From positions 153,539-217,538 of the forward strand of contig NW_008709640.1 of assembly GCF_000327385.1 (NCBI RefSeq): a stretch of 64,000 bases of DNA, given 5' to 3'. The notes under the pieces were generated by a model that saw only the letters and a program-made list of their open reading frames with translations, was not told where the DNA came from and made no database searches. The DNA is from Lottia gigantea (Eukaryota; Mollusca; Gastropoda; Lottiidae). The position numbers and the translations under genes were made by a program. Shown piece after piece: positions 1 through 12,300 of the stretch (position 1 is its first letter; every line of letters begins with the position of its first letter).

Positions 1-1285
1 TTGAATGGTAGAATAGAACCATGTGGAGCTGTTGATGGTTTTACAGCAGCAATTGGAGCTAGTGGTTCTTTTTGTCCTAAACATATATCTCTACCAGTAT
101 CAGCTTACTTCTTTAAACTATCAGATGATAATGCCCCTTCACCATATCTTGTATGTATACTTATCAAATCCATTACTGATCTGTAGACTCTACTTGTTTA
201 CATTAGATGTTAACTCCTTACAGCAGAATTAAACTTGTTTCTGTGTTGTCCATTTAAATGTGAATTCCTTAAAAGAATCAATATATACTGTAAGCTTCTA
301 CATTAAAAACATCATCTTTAGACAATATTATTTGTAGGCTCATTAAGCAGTCACAGAAGTCTGGTTTGCAATATATAAAGCTGCGATTGAATAAAACCAA
401 TTGGCTTGAAATCAGTATGTTTATTGATTATTATTTTTACAGGGCCACATTAATTTAGACACTCTTGGTAAAAGAGGATATCACATTCCAAAGAAAGGTA
501 CAGTTCAAGTGGTAAGTAAATGACCATTTATATTTAACAAGTAGTAATATGTAAGCTATGATTTAACTTAATATTACTTAAATTTGAAAGAATGGTATAG
601 AAAAATATAACAAATAAAACATCTCGATTGGTTGTGGACTCTCTGAATAGGTTGAGTTCATAAACATAGCCATAAAGTGGCATCAAGTGTTACAATTATG
701 ATGAACATAATATTTCTCTATTTTAGACGTTGTTTAATCCCAATAAAACAGTAGTTAAGATGTTTGTAGTGATGTATGATATGACTGATATGCCACCTAG
801 ATGTCAAACATTTATACGACAGAGAACATTATATATGCCAGTGGATAGTGATAGTGATCAACCATCTTATCTCAGATATCTTATACATTTACGGTATGTT
901 ATATTATTATATTAACCAGACTTAGTGGCCCCCTATTGTAAGTAAGACATAGTTATTTTTAATAACAAAGAGTTATGCAACAATTTCTTTTGCTAATTTA
1001 AACCTATTACATTGAAAATGATAATTTTGAGGAAAGAGGCAAAGTTCGGGAAAGAACAAAAATAGAACTTGATCAATATTTTTTACACTTTCTTCAATGT
1101 TATGAATTTCTTTTTTTTTCAATTTCAGATTTGCTAGTACTAAATCCAGTAAGGTTTACCTACATACAGATCTACGACTGATATTTGCTCGAGATAAATT
1201 TGAATTTGATAATAAAGTAGCTCAGTATGAACTTCGTTCCTTTACAGAAGGTCCAACTAAACCAAAATATTCGCCTAAAAGGTGA
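1..1285 (+). CDS. atos: atos (ATOSA/ATOSB, FAM214) orthologue, C-terminal exons
   Basis: Four coding exons are visible: 1-150 (its 5' end is cut by the window edge), 443-511, 727-893 and 1129-1285, with TGA at 1283-1285. All junctions are GT–AG and stay in frame. The joined peptide contains GASGSFCPKHISLPV, SDDNAPSPYLGHINL, TLFNPNKTVVKMFVVMYD, TFIRQRTLYMPV and LRYLIHLRF. These are the signature blocks of the conserved C-terminal half of Atos proteins (the DUF4210 region followed by the so-called chromosome-segregation domain). In flies Atossa is a nuclear regulator that supports macrophage tissue invasion; the vertebrate paralogues are poorly studied transcriptional regulators. That role is family knowledge, not visible here. 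The protein ends SFTEGPTKPKYSPKR, as the family usually does. The N-terminal part, including any transactivation motifs, lies left of the window. Confidence 0.93.
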
Positions 1286-1415
1286 CCCACATTGTCATTA
1301 GGTTTATTCTAGTTGTTAATTTATAGATATCAATTTCATTTAGTTATAAGATCAGTTTTTGTTACTGTGGCACTGATCTTGATATGAATAAAATAGATAA
1401 AATTTAATGCCTACA
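1286..1415 (+). other. atos 3' UTR with hairpin and polyadenylation signal
   Basis: After the stop there is an AATAAA at 1387-1392, which puts the cleavage site near 1405-1415. Just upstream is a perfect 9-bp inverted repeat, AAGATCAGT at 1348-1356 and ACTGATCTT at 1372-1380, able to form a hairpin with a 15-nt loop. The end of the UTR is inferred from the signal only. Confidence 0.5.
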
Positions 1416-1539
1416 GATAAGTTTCTAATCAGCTTGCTGCAAAAAAACATCCCAACTGAAAAATTTTGTGAATTGTATTTTAAGAATTGAGTTGTCATTG
1501 TTTCTGTCATCAAAACTAATCAAATGTCTTAAAATCATC

Positions 1540-1845
1540 TAGGTTAGAGAATCTTCATCTCCAAGCTATAATAAATTTCATCTTATACCTTGACTGCAAT
1601 AGCCAACTTTCTTTTATTTGTAAAACGATGATTTCATTGGTTATTATGCTAGCCAATAAAGTCAATCAGGGCTTTCGACAAGAAGTCTGTAATCAATAAT
1701 GTCTTTTGAGTTCCAATTGGCTGTATTCGCAGGCTTACAATCCAATCAAATAGCCATTGCATGATACAAGAAAGAGGGCTATTGTAGTCAAGGTATAAGA
1801 CAAAGTGTGTAACAGCTTGACATTGTGAAGATGCAGAATCTTATG
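1540..1845. mobile_element. Foldback/MITE-like element, copy 1
   Basis: The arms are inverted copies of each other. The clearest core is TCTTATACCTTGACTGCAAT from 1581 against its complement ending at 1800, 24 bp in all with one mismatch. The similarity continues inward for about 100 bp per arm (CTTTCTT..., ATTTGATTGG, AGCCAAT). Outside the core it weakens, so the outer limits are approximate. There is no coding sequence, so this is a non-autonomous DNA element. Related copies are at 3500-3710 and 32020-32240. Target-site duplications were not resolved. Confidence 0.65.
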
Positions 1846-2553
1846 TTAGGATGTTTCTGACAACCAGTCTTAAGAATATCACATGTCATAGCTGACTTTA
1901 AATGTAATATCTTAGTTTGAATTAATAGACAGTAGAATATATTGTTAGTCGTAAGATAAAGTGGTGATTGGAATTTGTTACTTCAGTTTTAAACCTGTAT
2001 ACTTATAATCCCTCCTTTCCATTAATTGCATCTTAGCACAATAGTGCCAGAATTCCCAGAATATTATTTTAAAATGTGTTCTTTGAAATTCATGAGGACA
2101 TCGTATCAATGATATAATTATGTGTGAAAAATGTCCCATTGGTCATAATTTGTGTCACATATTTTGAAATTCTAGTTGAACATGATTTGTAAATCAGATG
2201 AATCCATATCAAAGTCCCTGAATTAGTAGGGATTGTAGAATTACAAATGACAGTGACAATTTGAATGTTTATGACTTTGAGTTGTTGAAATTGCTTGAAA
2301 TTATTTGTGGTGCGGATCCAAAAGTGAAGATTAGTTGTTATAAGTTGATATTATTATGTTTGGATTCTGTGAAATTATTATAATGAGATAAAACTGTGAT
2401 TCAGTCTAGTAACCATTCAAATACTAAATAGCTTCATATACTATCTCACCATTGTAACATAATGTCGTCTGCTTGGACAGTTTTAGGTCTGAAATCAGAG
2501 ATGCTATCTTGGAAGAAGGTAGATATCCTTCACGCTTTCCATTGACACCTGAC

Positions 2554-2658
2554 TTTGTCATTCGTTTTCATGTTGAATGATCCAAAAAGGATGCCAAGCT
2601 TTTCCCAACTCGGATTTGTCATTGCCATCTTGAATGATCCAATATGGATGCCAAGCTA
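2554..2658 (+). repeat. Short imperfect direct duplication (about 45 bp, two copies)
   Basis: 2554-2601 and 2616-2658 both read as TTGTCATT, then TTGAATGATCCAA, then GGATGCCAAGCT, with a 62-bp offset. It is a local tandem duplication with several substitutions. No function is suggested. Confidence 0.6.
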
Positions 2659-3499
2659 CTTATAAAACCTATCTGTTAGTAATATTTGCTCAATCTAGAA
2701 GTTAACTATGAAGGCTTGAAGGTATAAGTATATGAAACTATTAGTATGTGAATGTATGTATATTAGATTGATGATTTGTGATATATTTTAGCAGTTATTT
2801 TTACTATATTTATGCCTTAAAGCATTGTTCTATGTTTCTTGTTATTTCTTAATACCTTGTTTATGGCTGTCTTTCTCTGAATATTTGCTATAAGAGCATC
2901 ATTTAAGCAACTGTATCACTAATACAATAAGACCTCCAGTTCTGAAACATTTAAATAAAATAGATGATGGATGCTACTGATACTATCTGCATAATGATAG
3001 CTTCAGATTTGAATTCAGTCACCATTAAACAAGATAAAAGGTTAAAAACATGTTTTCTTTTCTTGTGACTTAAGCATGTGCTTCTACAGGAGAGTAACTT
3101 CTATAACACACAATATAAAACAAAATGTTTAATTTGTATAACTAGGGTTCCACTTGTTTGGCTATCTTAATATATTCCACCTGAAGCATTTGCCTAAGCT
3201 AGTAAAACCATTAGCAGTCTTTGATAGAATCTATCATTACTGCAATTGATAAGAAAAGCTATGTATTATTGTCTGATCCAACTCCACCTATTTATTTATT
3301 AAAGACATTAATTAACTGTGTATATACAAGATAATAGGGTTGTAATTTATTATCTTAAATATTTATTTCAATCTCTCCAATAAATATTATTCAGTTTCTA
3401 GTTGTTTTTTTGCTTTCTTATTGTTTGTGTCATAGAGTATGTCAGCAAATATGAAGCTTGCTTGCAACCCTAGCAACATCTTCGTGAAATTTATTACAA

Positions 3500-3710
3500 A
3501 CTTATGTCTAATACCTTGATTTCATTTGGCTCTTTTCTTTTATTTTCACAAAGAATGCAGCAGCCAATCTGCTTAGACTGGAGACATTAAGGCTTTCTGT
3601 AAAGATTTCTGATTGGCTGTATTAGCTAGCAATCAAATCGCTGGTGATACAAGACCAATGAAGTCAAGGTATAAGACACAGTTCAAAACAACCAGACATT
3701 GTGATGATAT
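3500..3710. mobile_element. Foldback/MITE-like element, copy 2
   Basis: The left arm begins near 3505 with TGTCTAATACCTTGATTTCA. The right arm, around 3653-3678, is its inverted counterpart (GAAGTCAAGGTATAAGACA). The middle carries GATTGGCTGTATTAGCTAGC and AATCAAATCGC, shared with copies 1 and 3. The right flank keeps GACATTGTGA, which all three copies share. No coding capacity. Confidence 0.6.
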
Positions 3711-4726
3711 CCTAACAATAGGGGTTTGGGTTTGATACCAGGATAAGTAGTTTTTAAACCGGCTCCCCCCTGTCAGTGATGTGGGATGAAGCGACTGATA
3801 TTGACTATGTGTCTGGATGTCTGGATACAGTAAACCAATTCCCTTCAAGCCTCATTCCATGCGCATTATTATCAACAGTTGGAAATCGATAAATTTCCTG
3901 TGAAATTTTCTCATATTGCATTCAACATGTTATTCGTTTTCTTAATCTGAACTAGAAAAGTAGGATAGAAATCACTATCCAGTCTTTAATCCTGTTAGCC
4001 TTAAATGAAATCAATGACTTGTGTACCTGTGCTCTAACCAGGTTTGGTGTCTAGTTAATGAAGATGTGAGACAATAAGGACCTGGAATAGAAATGGAAAA
4101 GGTTTGTACATAGTACTCTTGTAAAAATGTATCTTTTTGAACACAGTTTGAATGGCACTTGAAATTTGAAAGCCAGAAACCTATAAATTGTTGAGAATCC
4201 TCTTAAAGCCTAGTATCACTCCATAAGCATGTAGGCCTATTGTTAATTAAAAAGAAAAATTCTTCTTAAATGCTAAACAAGAGCCTTTACATGTCCAATA
4301 GTCTTATACGTAGGTTATAAAACAGACAGCCGTCCATGGTGGGACTACATGTTCAATATCCAATTTATATTCACCCTATGTAGAAATTTAATAAAGTTGA
4401 AAAAATTTCGTTTTTTGCTATCAAAATTTTGCGAAAGTTCATGGTTTTTGATAGTCAATCCTTCAAACGTCTAAAAGGTTTTTCAACTTCAAAAGAATGA
4501 TATCTTTAAGTACCCAATGGGAGATTTACATGTCATTTATCTATTTGACCCAAAAAATTGTTCGAGCAATGTTATTTTTTTAATGGTAACTTTTATATTA
4601 AGTCCAAAAAGTTCAATAAGCGCAATCTCTTTTGTGACTAAATGAACAAGATTTAGAACTCCCACGCAAATAGTCTTTTTCATCCAGACTGAAATTCATT
4701 TTAGCGTCCGTTGACTGGCAACAAGA

Positions 4727-4801
4727 TCACGTGACAGCAGGTGCTCGTCAAGATGGCGGCCAAGATAACTTATAAACAACTGTTTGATAAATAATTGATA
4801 G
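4727..4801 (+). promoter_or_regulatory. Probable promoter and noncoding first exon of the coiled-coil gene
   Basis: An extended E-box TCACGTGAC (4727-4735) is followed by AAGATGGCGGC (4750-4760). The latter matches the YY1 motif often found just downstream of animal transcription starts. Forty bases on, a donor GATAG|GTAATT occurs at 4801/4802. A matching acceptor TTTTTTCAG ends at 6256, giving a leader exon 6257-6346 directly before the ATG at 6347. The motifs are seen; the start site and the leader intron are inferred. Confidence 0.45.
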
Positions 4802-6346
4802 GTAATTATTGGGTATTTGAAAGATTTACCGCTAGTTTGAAATAATACAATTGATCTTTACCCATTGAGGTTCGAATTCAATGATCAAGCATTACACAGA
4901 GATATTGGATGAAGAATAAATTCATTTCAATTCATTGTCATAATCAAAATACCATATATAAATATTCAACTTTTTAACTTTCATAGTTTTGCATCTAACA
5001 AATATTTTTTTTCTGAATTGGTATTCTAAGATATTCTGAATCAAATTTGGGGTGATTTTTAAAAGTTTTTAACCGTACTTGTCAAATAATAAATCTTGAA
5101 TGAAAATCTCCTGTGCAAAATCAACTTTCAAGATGCTACTTTATACTATGTTCATGTTTTCATTGTTATCTATTTATCTTTGCAAAGATCTCCATCATTA
5201 CCAATTTCAAGCTGATAATCACACATTGATAGCTCTGATAAAATTCTTTTAAATGACAAAAGTAAGACAACAATCAAGGAATATCAATTTCTCACTCTGT
5301 CTGATTCGAATCAGTCAGTCATTTGTAATCAAATGTTTTCACTTCCCTTGTTTGATTCTGTTTAAAATCTCTTACCTCTCCTTTATAATCAGTTACACAT
5401 CTTTTAATACTCGTAAGGGTATTTTGACTACAATAAAATACAACTAAATGCCCAATTTTCTATGGTTGTTCATTTTTTATTTATCTTATTTAATATTTAA
5501 CGAGTCCAAAATATGGTTTAAGTTACAAAAATAGAAAAGTAACAACACTATTGGTTATATATATATTTAATATTATTTCAATTAATATAATATCAGTTAT
5601 TTGGCAAGGAATCCAACCTAATCCTTAATCCATAATCATTGATCTGGATTAGTATTCTTGGTTTAATCCACATGAAAATTGTTTGTTACAATGTTACTGT
5701 AGGATAGGTTTAGATAGGTCTTATATTCAGGAGAGATATATTGGGATATAAAAAATTGTGCCTTATTTCAGTGTCTAGTGTACTGAAATGTTAATTTCTC
5801 AGGGAATGAAACGCTTTTATATTCTGATATGATATTATTATGTAGACCACAAGTCAAAGGTATGTTTTGGTAAAAGCATAATTTCTAGTCATTTCCAATG
5901 ATTTCAGTTTCAATAAAATTCAAGAAGAACTTTGGATATATTTGATGAGTTTCTATACTCAATGAAAAATCTAGTATCAACATTTAACAGAGCCCATGGA
6001 CAATTATCACAAAAAAGACCTATATTCAGATTTTAAATTCATTCAAAATCAGTTGCATGTTTTTCCCTTTTTTAAGATATTCCAAATTCTCTACACTTTC
6101 CACAAACACCAGGCAATTTCATCCAGAATGACTTTTGGTCAATTTAATAGCTAGGTTAGCTTGTGTACTTTGACTTGTGGATTGTGGCCCTATACCTAGG
6201 TAACATCAGTTCCTCCTTATTAACTGAAATATTTATATTGATTTATTTTTTTCAGAATTTAGATTTTGATATTAAATTAAGATGTTATATTGTTAAGAAT
6301 AAGTACTGGTATTTTTGAATAAAGAGTTGGATATACATACATCAAG

Positions 6347-9300
6347 ATGAATTATTTAGGAACAATGTCGATACTAGACAGAGGGGATGCCCCTGCCCAG
6401 GCTGTAATAGATAGAAACTCCAGGGCACTAGCCCAGAGAGTTGCTAATGAAACCAAGGAAGAATTGGAGAAAGTGATGCATAGAGTTGAAAATGTAAGTT
6501 GAACCTGAAAATATTTGGGTGAAAATCAGGGATATATCTTTTATGATATATTAACATTCCCACAGACAGTTATAAACAATCCTCTAGAACTGTGCTTGGT
6601 TTACCTGATACACCTTGTGGAATTATTTTTTTTGTATAGTTTTATTATATCTTTTCTATTATAGATATGTGAGAATTTTGAAATGACCAATGAATATTAT
6701 GCAGATTTCGGATCCAATATGGAATTTGTCAGTGACATTGTAAGTAGAATACAGATACTAGATTTGTTGTTTGCAAGAATTATTTAGCTAATAACATTTT
6801 CAAATAAATAAAGGTATTTTTCTGTACTTTAGGCTGAACTGGCAGAACTACTCCAAGATCAAGTAAAGAAGAAAAAGGTGGGTAAAAAAATTTTATGCTA
6901 CTATTATCAAGTTATAGAAATCTTGCTTGTTATTTTGCATAAGTTAAATTTATGTATTTTTTCATTTTTTTTCTTCTTATATAATGGAAGAAACTTATGA
7001 ATTGCAATAATACCTAAAAATCTAAATTTAGAAAAATAATCCTGCAAGATAAAGCATTGTTACCATCTACAATCTGGCAGCAAAATACATGTAGCAGTTT
7101 TTTTTAGTAAACAATAATAAAATATAAGGTTGACATTCATGTTTGATATAAATAAGTATGGTTATATCTGCCATGTTGGATCTCAAAATTGAACCATCTG
7201 ATTCTATTTCAGTATCAAGCTCAAGTGACAGTATTTATTGTTGGTTTCCAAGAAGTTTCTACACAAAAACTCAAACTGTTACAGCAGGTCAATGAGGTAA
7301 GTTAGTTTTAAGATATAATATACACAACCTGGTATATGGATACATAGAGATTGTTTTGTACTTGTCATCATAGGACCACAAACTTTATGCAAAATTTAAA
7401 GAATAAACACATTTTCTGACTTTACTAAGGGTTCATGTACTAGTTATGTTAACTTTATTACAGTTTTTCTTGGATAGTATAAGAAATTTTGAAGATGATG
7501 TACCCAATACACCAGACGTAGACTTAGAAGATGTTACCCACAAAATAGATGAATCCTTAGATGTAGCTCGTGGACTAGCTACTCGTCTTGGTGATATTAA
7601 TCAAGATATTATAGAGTATCTTCTTAATTATGCTGAAAATAAGGCTAAAAATAAGTAAGTTTAGACTTTCCTTTGAGTTTATATTGAATAATTTCTTCAA
7701 GGCTAAAATATTTATATTCTTGAAATAGCATTATTAGGTAGAATTGACATTTAACAATGGAACACGATTTTGTATACTCTTCTGGGTTTTAAATAATGGA
7801 ACACAACTTTTTCTGGGGAATAGTGTAGCATAAAGTTGTGTTCTAGACTATTTTTTTAAGATTTCTCATAAAATTTTCTAAACAAATGGGATCAAACTTA
7901 GAGATTTTATGTTCTTTTTTGGATGTGAACCAAGATCCTATGTAAAGTCTTGAAATGATGTTGTTGCACATCATTTATCTTAGCTATTAAATGCTCTGTT
8001 TCATACCATATTCCCCCAGCAGACGACAATCCAACTTGGTAATGACTATTGCCTTATTTTATCAGTGTGATAATTTTGAAAAACCTTTCATTTTAATTTC
8101 TATAAAAGATCTGCACAAGGAGAAGGCAAGTAAGTCATGTGTATGTAGTGTGAAATTTTACTGTTTGAATTGATATAATTCTTTCTGTTGTTTGAATTGT
8201 TTTGTGTTTGCGATTTTTTTTTTTTTTTGCACAGCAAATTTTTACCACTTGGCACTTCTGCACTTAATATTTCTTTCTACAGATTTGTTTGTGCTAATAC
8301 CAATGGCTTAATTTACAAAAATTTGATTAAGATAAAATCCAAGGCCAAGTTTCTAAAATATTCTAACATTGAAAGTTTTGTCGTATGAGTTGAATTACAC
8401 ACTGAGAAATAAACACTTGCGACCCAACTTGATCATAAGACTGGGTCCAAATGTAGAAAAAATGCACTTAAACTGACTTAAATACAAAAACTGTTAAAAA
8501 ACAGACCGAATGATGTTTTAATTTTAAATGAAAAGTGATCATGTGGGCTGGGCTATGTTAAAATTTTCTTAGAGGAAGAATAGAATTTATAAGATGAGAT
8601 AATATGAAGTAATATTTACAAATTAATTCTAGGGGAAGAAAGAAGCTTGAGAAGGCATTACAAGCTGCTAAAGATGATCTTAGTAGTCTGAGTGAAAAGT
8701 TATTAGGTGTACAATCAGGTAAATCTATCATGTCTAAAATATATCATGATTGTTGAAATTGCAAGCAGAATAATCATCGATACACTAAAGATTCTTTATA
8801 TCCCAATCAGGTAGAGATTGAAATCTTGGTGATCAGATGTCAATTGATAATATGTTATATACAGTGAATTGCTCATCCTTTTTTTCTGTCCATAATTCAA
8901 GGAAAAAAGCTGTCACCAAAGATAAAATGCACCCAGTATTCTACAAAACTGTGAATTTTTTTCTTTTTTAAATACATTTTTATCACTCGTATATGTAGGT
9001 TTATTTTTTCCTGTTCTTTCTCCACAATTTTTAATGTTTTATGTTCAGATCTAGAAGAAAAAGATGAGAAAATGCAACAACTTTATAAACAATTAGAAAT
9101 TAAAACACTAGAGAATCAAAAATACAGATCTGCTGCAGAAGTAGCTAAGGTATGACTTAAGTCTTTCATTTTCGAAATGACCACTATAGCAGACAGTTAC
9201 AGGGTTGGAATGATGTCTTTTGCTTGGTAACGTCTAACAAATGGTGATCATGAGTTCTAATCTCTTGTCATCATCTGAAAGTCTAGTGACCTAAAATAAG

Positions 9301-12300
9301 TCATCTTTCCTCATTATTCCTGTTAACCCAGTTGTAAGTTGAACTTGATAAGCCAGGGAAAAACAATGCCTTGATAAAGTTTTAATCTTAATATAGCCCA
9401 GTTTTTTGGGGATTTTAATCCAACTGCATTAAATAATACATTTGATATGATTTCAGAAAAATCTGCTAGATGCTGAGAAATTAAAAGATGATATTGTAAT
9501 GAGAGATGAGAAGTTAAGAGATATGAGACAAGTTATTAGTAGACTGGAGATTGATTTAACTCAAGCTAGACATAGTCATGAACAATCTCAAAACAGGTTG
9601 GATAATGCTAGTCTGGAAAGTCAAGTGAGCATCTAGCTAATTTTCTTGTGATTGTGACCACTATAAACTGCTATTGTGTCAAGCACAGCTCTCTGTAGCC
9701 ATGAAAACCCATGTTTGATTTTTGGGAACTGTCAAGAGATCATAGCCTGTAGCACACAGGGCTTCGATTTATTGTCTCATCCAAACGACTCGAAGTTTTT
9801 TCCATGTCGTTTCCTTTGACCTGTATCATTGGCAGGGAGAAACCTCCAAAGAAGCTTGTTAACTTACTTTGCCACTGAGGCTCCCCCTCCTACACTTAAA
9901 GATCATTCTCAAATCTATTATTGAATTGTTTTATTTTAGCAAAAGTTGATGGAACTGCAGAAGGGTGTGGATGGAAGTAAAATGCAATCTAATGAGGCTA
10001 AAAGAGGTACTGTATTGTTATAAACATCAGCTAAAAAATAACAAGAAATTTATAACTAAAAAAACTTAAAAATAGACTGATATTTTCACTACTTCATTAG
10101 TAATTGGGGACCACCAATATCAACTGGGGAACCACTGCTGAAAAATTCAAAAATACCAAAGTGTGGAAAGCCCTTTTTAGAGTAAAAAAAATTTGCACTA
10201 TACACAAATATACAGTAACTCTTGTTTTTAAAGATTATGTAAATATTTTAAAATATAACTTGAAGATTGACATATATTCTCACTTTCAGCGGGTTGAAAC
10301 TGTGACATATTGTATTTGTATAATCTATATTAATTGACTCAATTTTTTAATCCTAGAAATGGAGAAGATTCATGAATCTCAAATTAAAAAAATGTTAAAA
10401 AGTCACAGTCAAGAGATTGAGGATTTAAAAAATCAACATGATGAAGAAATTGAAAAGTTAATGGTAAGTTTTATTATTTTTTATAGTTTCTAAAACAAAC
10501 ATTTTGGTTTCAATAGAAATTTTGTTATAAACAAAAAGTTATGAATTATGATTGAGATTGTGTAACTGAAATATGATTGAGATTGTGTAACTGAATTATG
10601 ATTGAGATTTTTTATTATGATTGAGATTTTGTAACTGAAATATGATTGAGATTTTTTATTATGATTGAGATTTTGTAACTGAAATATGATTGAGATTGTG
10701 TAACTGAATTATGATTGAGATTTTTTATTATGATTGAGATTTTGTAACTGAAATATGATTGAGATTTTTTATTATGATTGAGATTTTGTAACTGAAATAT
10801 GATTGAGATTGTGTAACTGAATTATGGATGAGATTTTTTATTATGATTGAGATTTTGTAACTGAAATATGATTGAGATTGTGTAACTGAATTATAGATGA
10901 GATTTTTTATTATGATTGAGATTTTGTAACTGAAATATGATTGAGATTTTTTATTATGATTGAGATTTTGTAACTGAAATATGATTGAGATTGTGTAACT
11001 GAATTATGATTGAGATTTTTTATTATGATTGAGATTTTGTAACTGAAATATGATTGAGATTTTTTATTATGATTGAGATTTTGTAACTGAAATATGATTG
11101 AGATTGTGTAACTGAATTATGGATGAGATTTTTTATTATGATTGAGATTTTGTAACTGAAATATGATTGAGATTGTGTAACTGAATTATGATTGAGATTG
11201 TGTAACTGAATTATGGATGAGATTTTTTATTATGATTGAGATTTTGTAACTGAAATATGATTGAGATTGTGTAACTGAATTATGATTGAGATTATGTAAC
11301 TGAATTATGATTGAGATTGTGTAACTGAATTATGGATGAGATTGTGTAACTGAATTATGATTGAGATTGTGTAACTGAATTATGATTGAGATTGTGTAAC
11401 TGAAATATGAGATTTTGTACATTTTAAGATTGACATTATGTACATGTAATTACTGAATAGTAATTATTGAAATTGTATTCTAACTCATAATCTTTTAATC
11501 CATCGACAGAAGACATTTATGAGTTAAAATACAAAAAAAAAACACACAATTATTACATAGTTGTTTAGTTTTATAAGGGACTTAAATGTATTGAAACTAT
11601 GGTAAATCATGCAGACAACAATCATCCACTTGACCTGTTGTACTTACCTGTTGCCACTTTCTCATCAAAGACAATTATATCCTGGCAGCTTTCCATGCCA
11701 AATTTAAAAGCCCTTATTATAAGAGACCCACTGCTGTAACAGTGCAATTTTGTTTATCTTAAGATCAAATCAAAATTGTCCAGAATTGCCTGTGTGCCAG
11801 TTGCTTAACTCTATGTAGCTCTATTCTTAGTTGTTCTACCTTCAGTTGCTCTACCCTCAGTTACTTTACTCTACATAGCTTTACTCTGAGAAGCTCTACT
11901 CTCAGCAGCTTTTATCTCAGCAGTTCTATTCTCAACTGCTCTCTTCTCAGATGCTCTACTCTCAGCAGATCTGTTCTAAGTACTTCTTCTCAGTTGCTTT
12001 ATCCTCAACTGCTCTTCTCAGCAGCTCTATGTTCAATAGCTGTACTCTCAGCAGGTCTGGTCTGGGTAGCTCTATTCACAGTGCTCTACTCATTGTAGCT
12101 GTACTCCAAGCAGTTCTATTCTCAGTTACTCTACCCTCAGTAGCTCCATTGCCAGTTGCTCTACAATTATATTAGTGGCTTTAGATTAGATAATACTGCT
12201 GTAACATGTGTATTGATGCTGATTTTTTTCTGGGAAGATCAAGGTAGTTCTATTCTTAGTAAATGTACTTGTAGAAACTTTTAACTCAGTTGTTCTACTC

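Larger units (their letters stand above)
1416..4720. other. Intergenic region between atos and the coiled-coil gene
   Basis: No coding exon is supported here; open frames are short and lack family signatures. It holds two related foldback elements (1540-1845 and 3500-3710) and a short direct duplication (2554-2658). At 3725-3745 is a B-box-like GGTTTGATACC that could be a SINE fragment, but no clear A-box accompanies it. The remainder is unremarkable AT-rich sequence. Confidence 0.5.
6347..10463 (+). other. Coiled-coil gene, exons 1-10 (N-terminal coiled coil)
   Basis: Exons: 6347-6493, 6665-6739, 6833-6877, 7213-7296, 7464-7654, 8633-8718, 9049-9149, 9457-9624, 9940-10006, 10357-10463. They encode 357 residues beginning MNYLGTMSILDRGDAPAQAV. 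Heptad-rich helices follow, for example KDDLSSLSEKLLGVQSDLEE and DEKLRDMRQVISRLEIDLTQ. Junction phases agree throughout, and exon 10 ends in phase 0. If the last donor were skipped, the frame would reach a stop about ten codons into the intron, so a short isoform is possible. Confidence 0.8.

Noticed and set aside
3725-3850. Possible third SINE or tRNA gene (B-box-like GGTTTGATACC)
   Set aside because: No A-box at the right distance and no acceptor-stem pairing, so neither a tRNA nor a convincing SINE can be supported.
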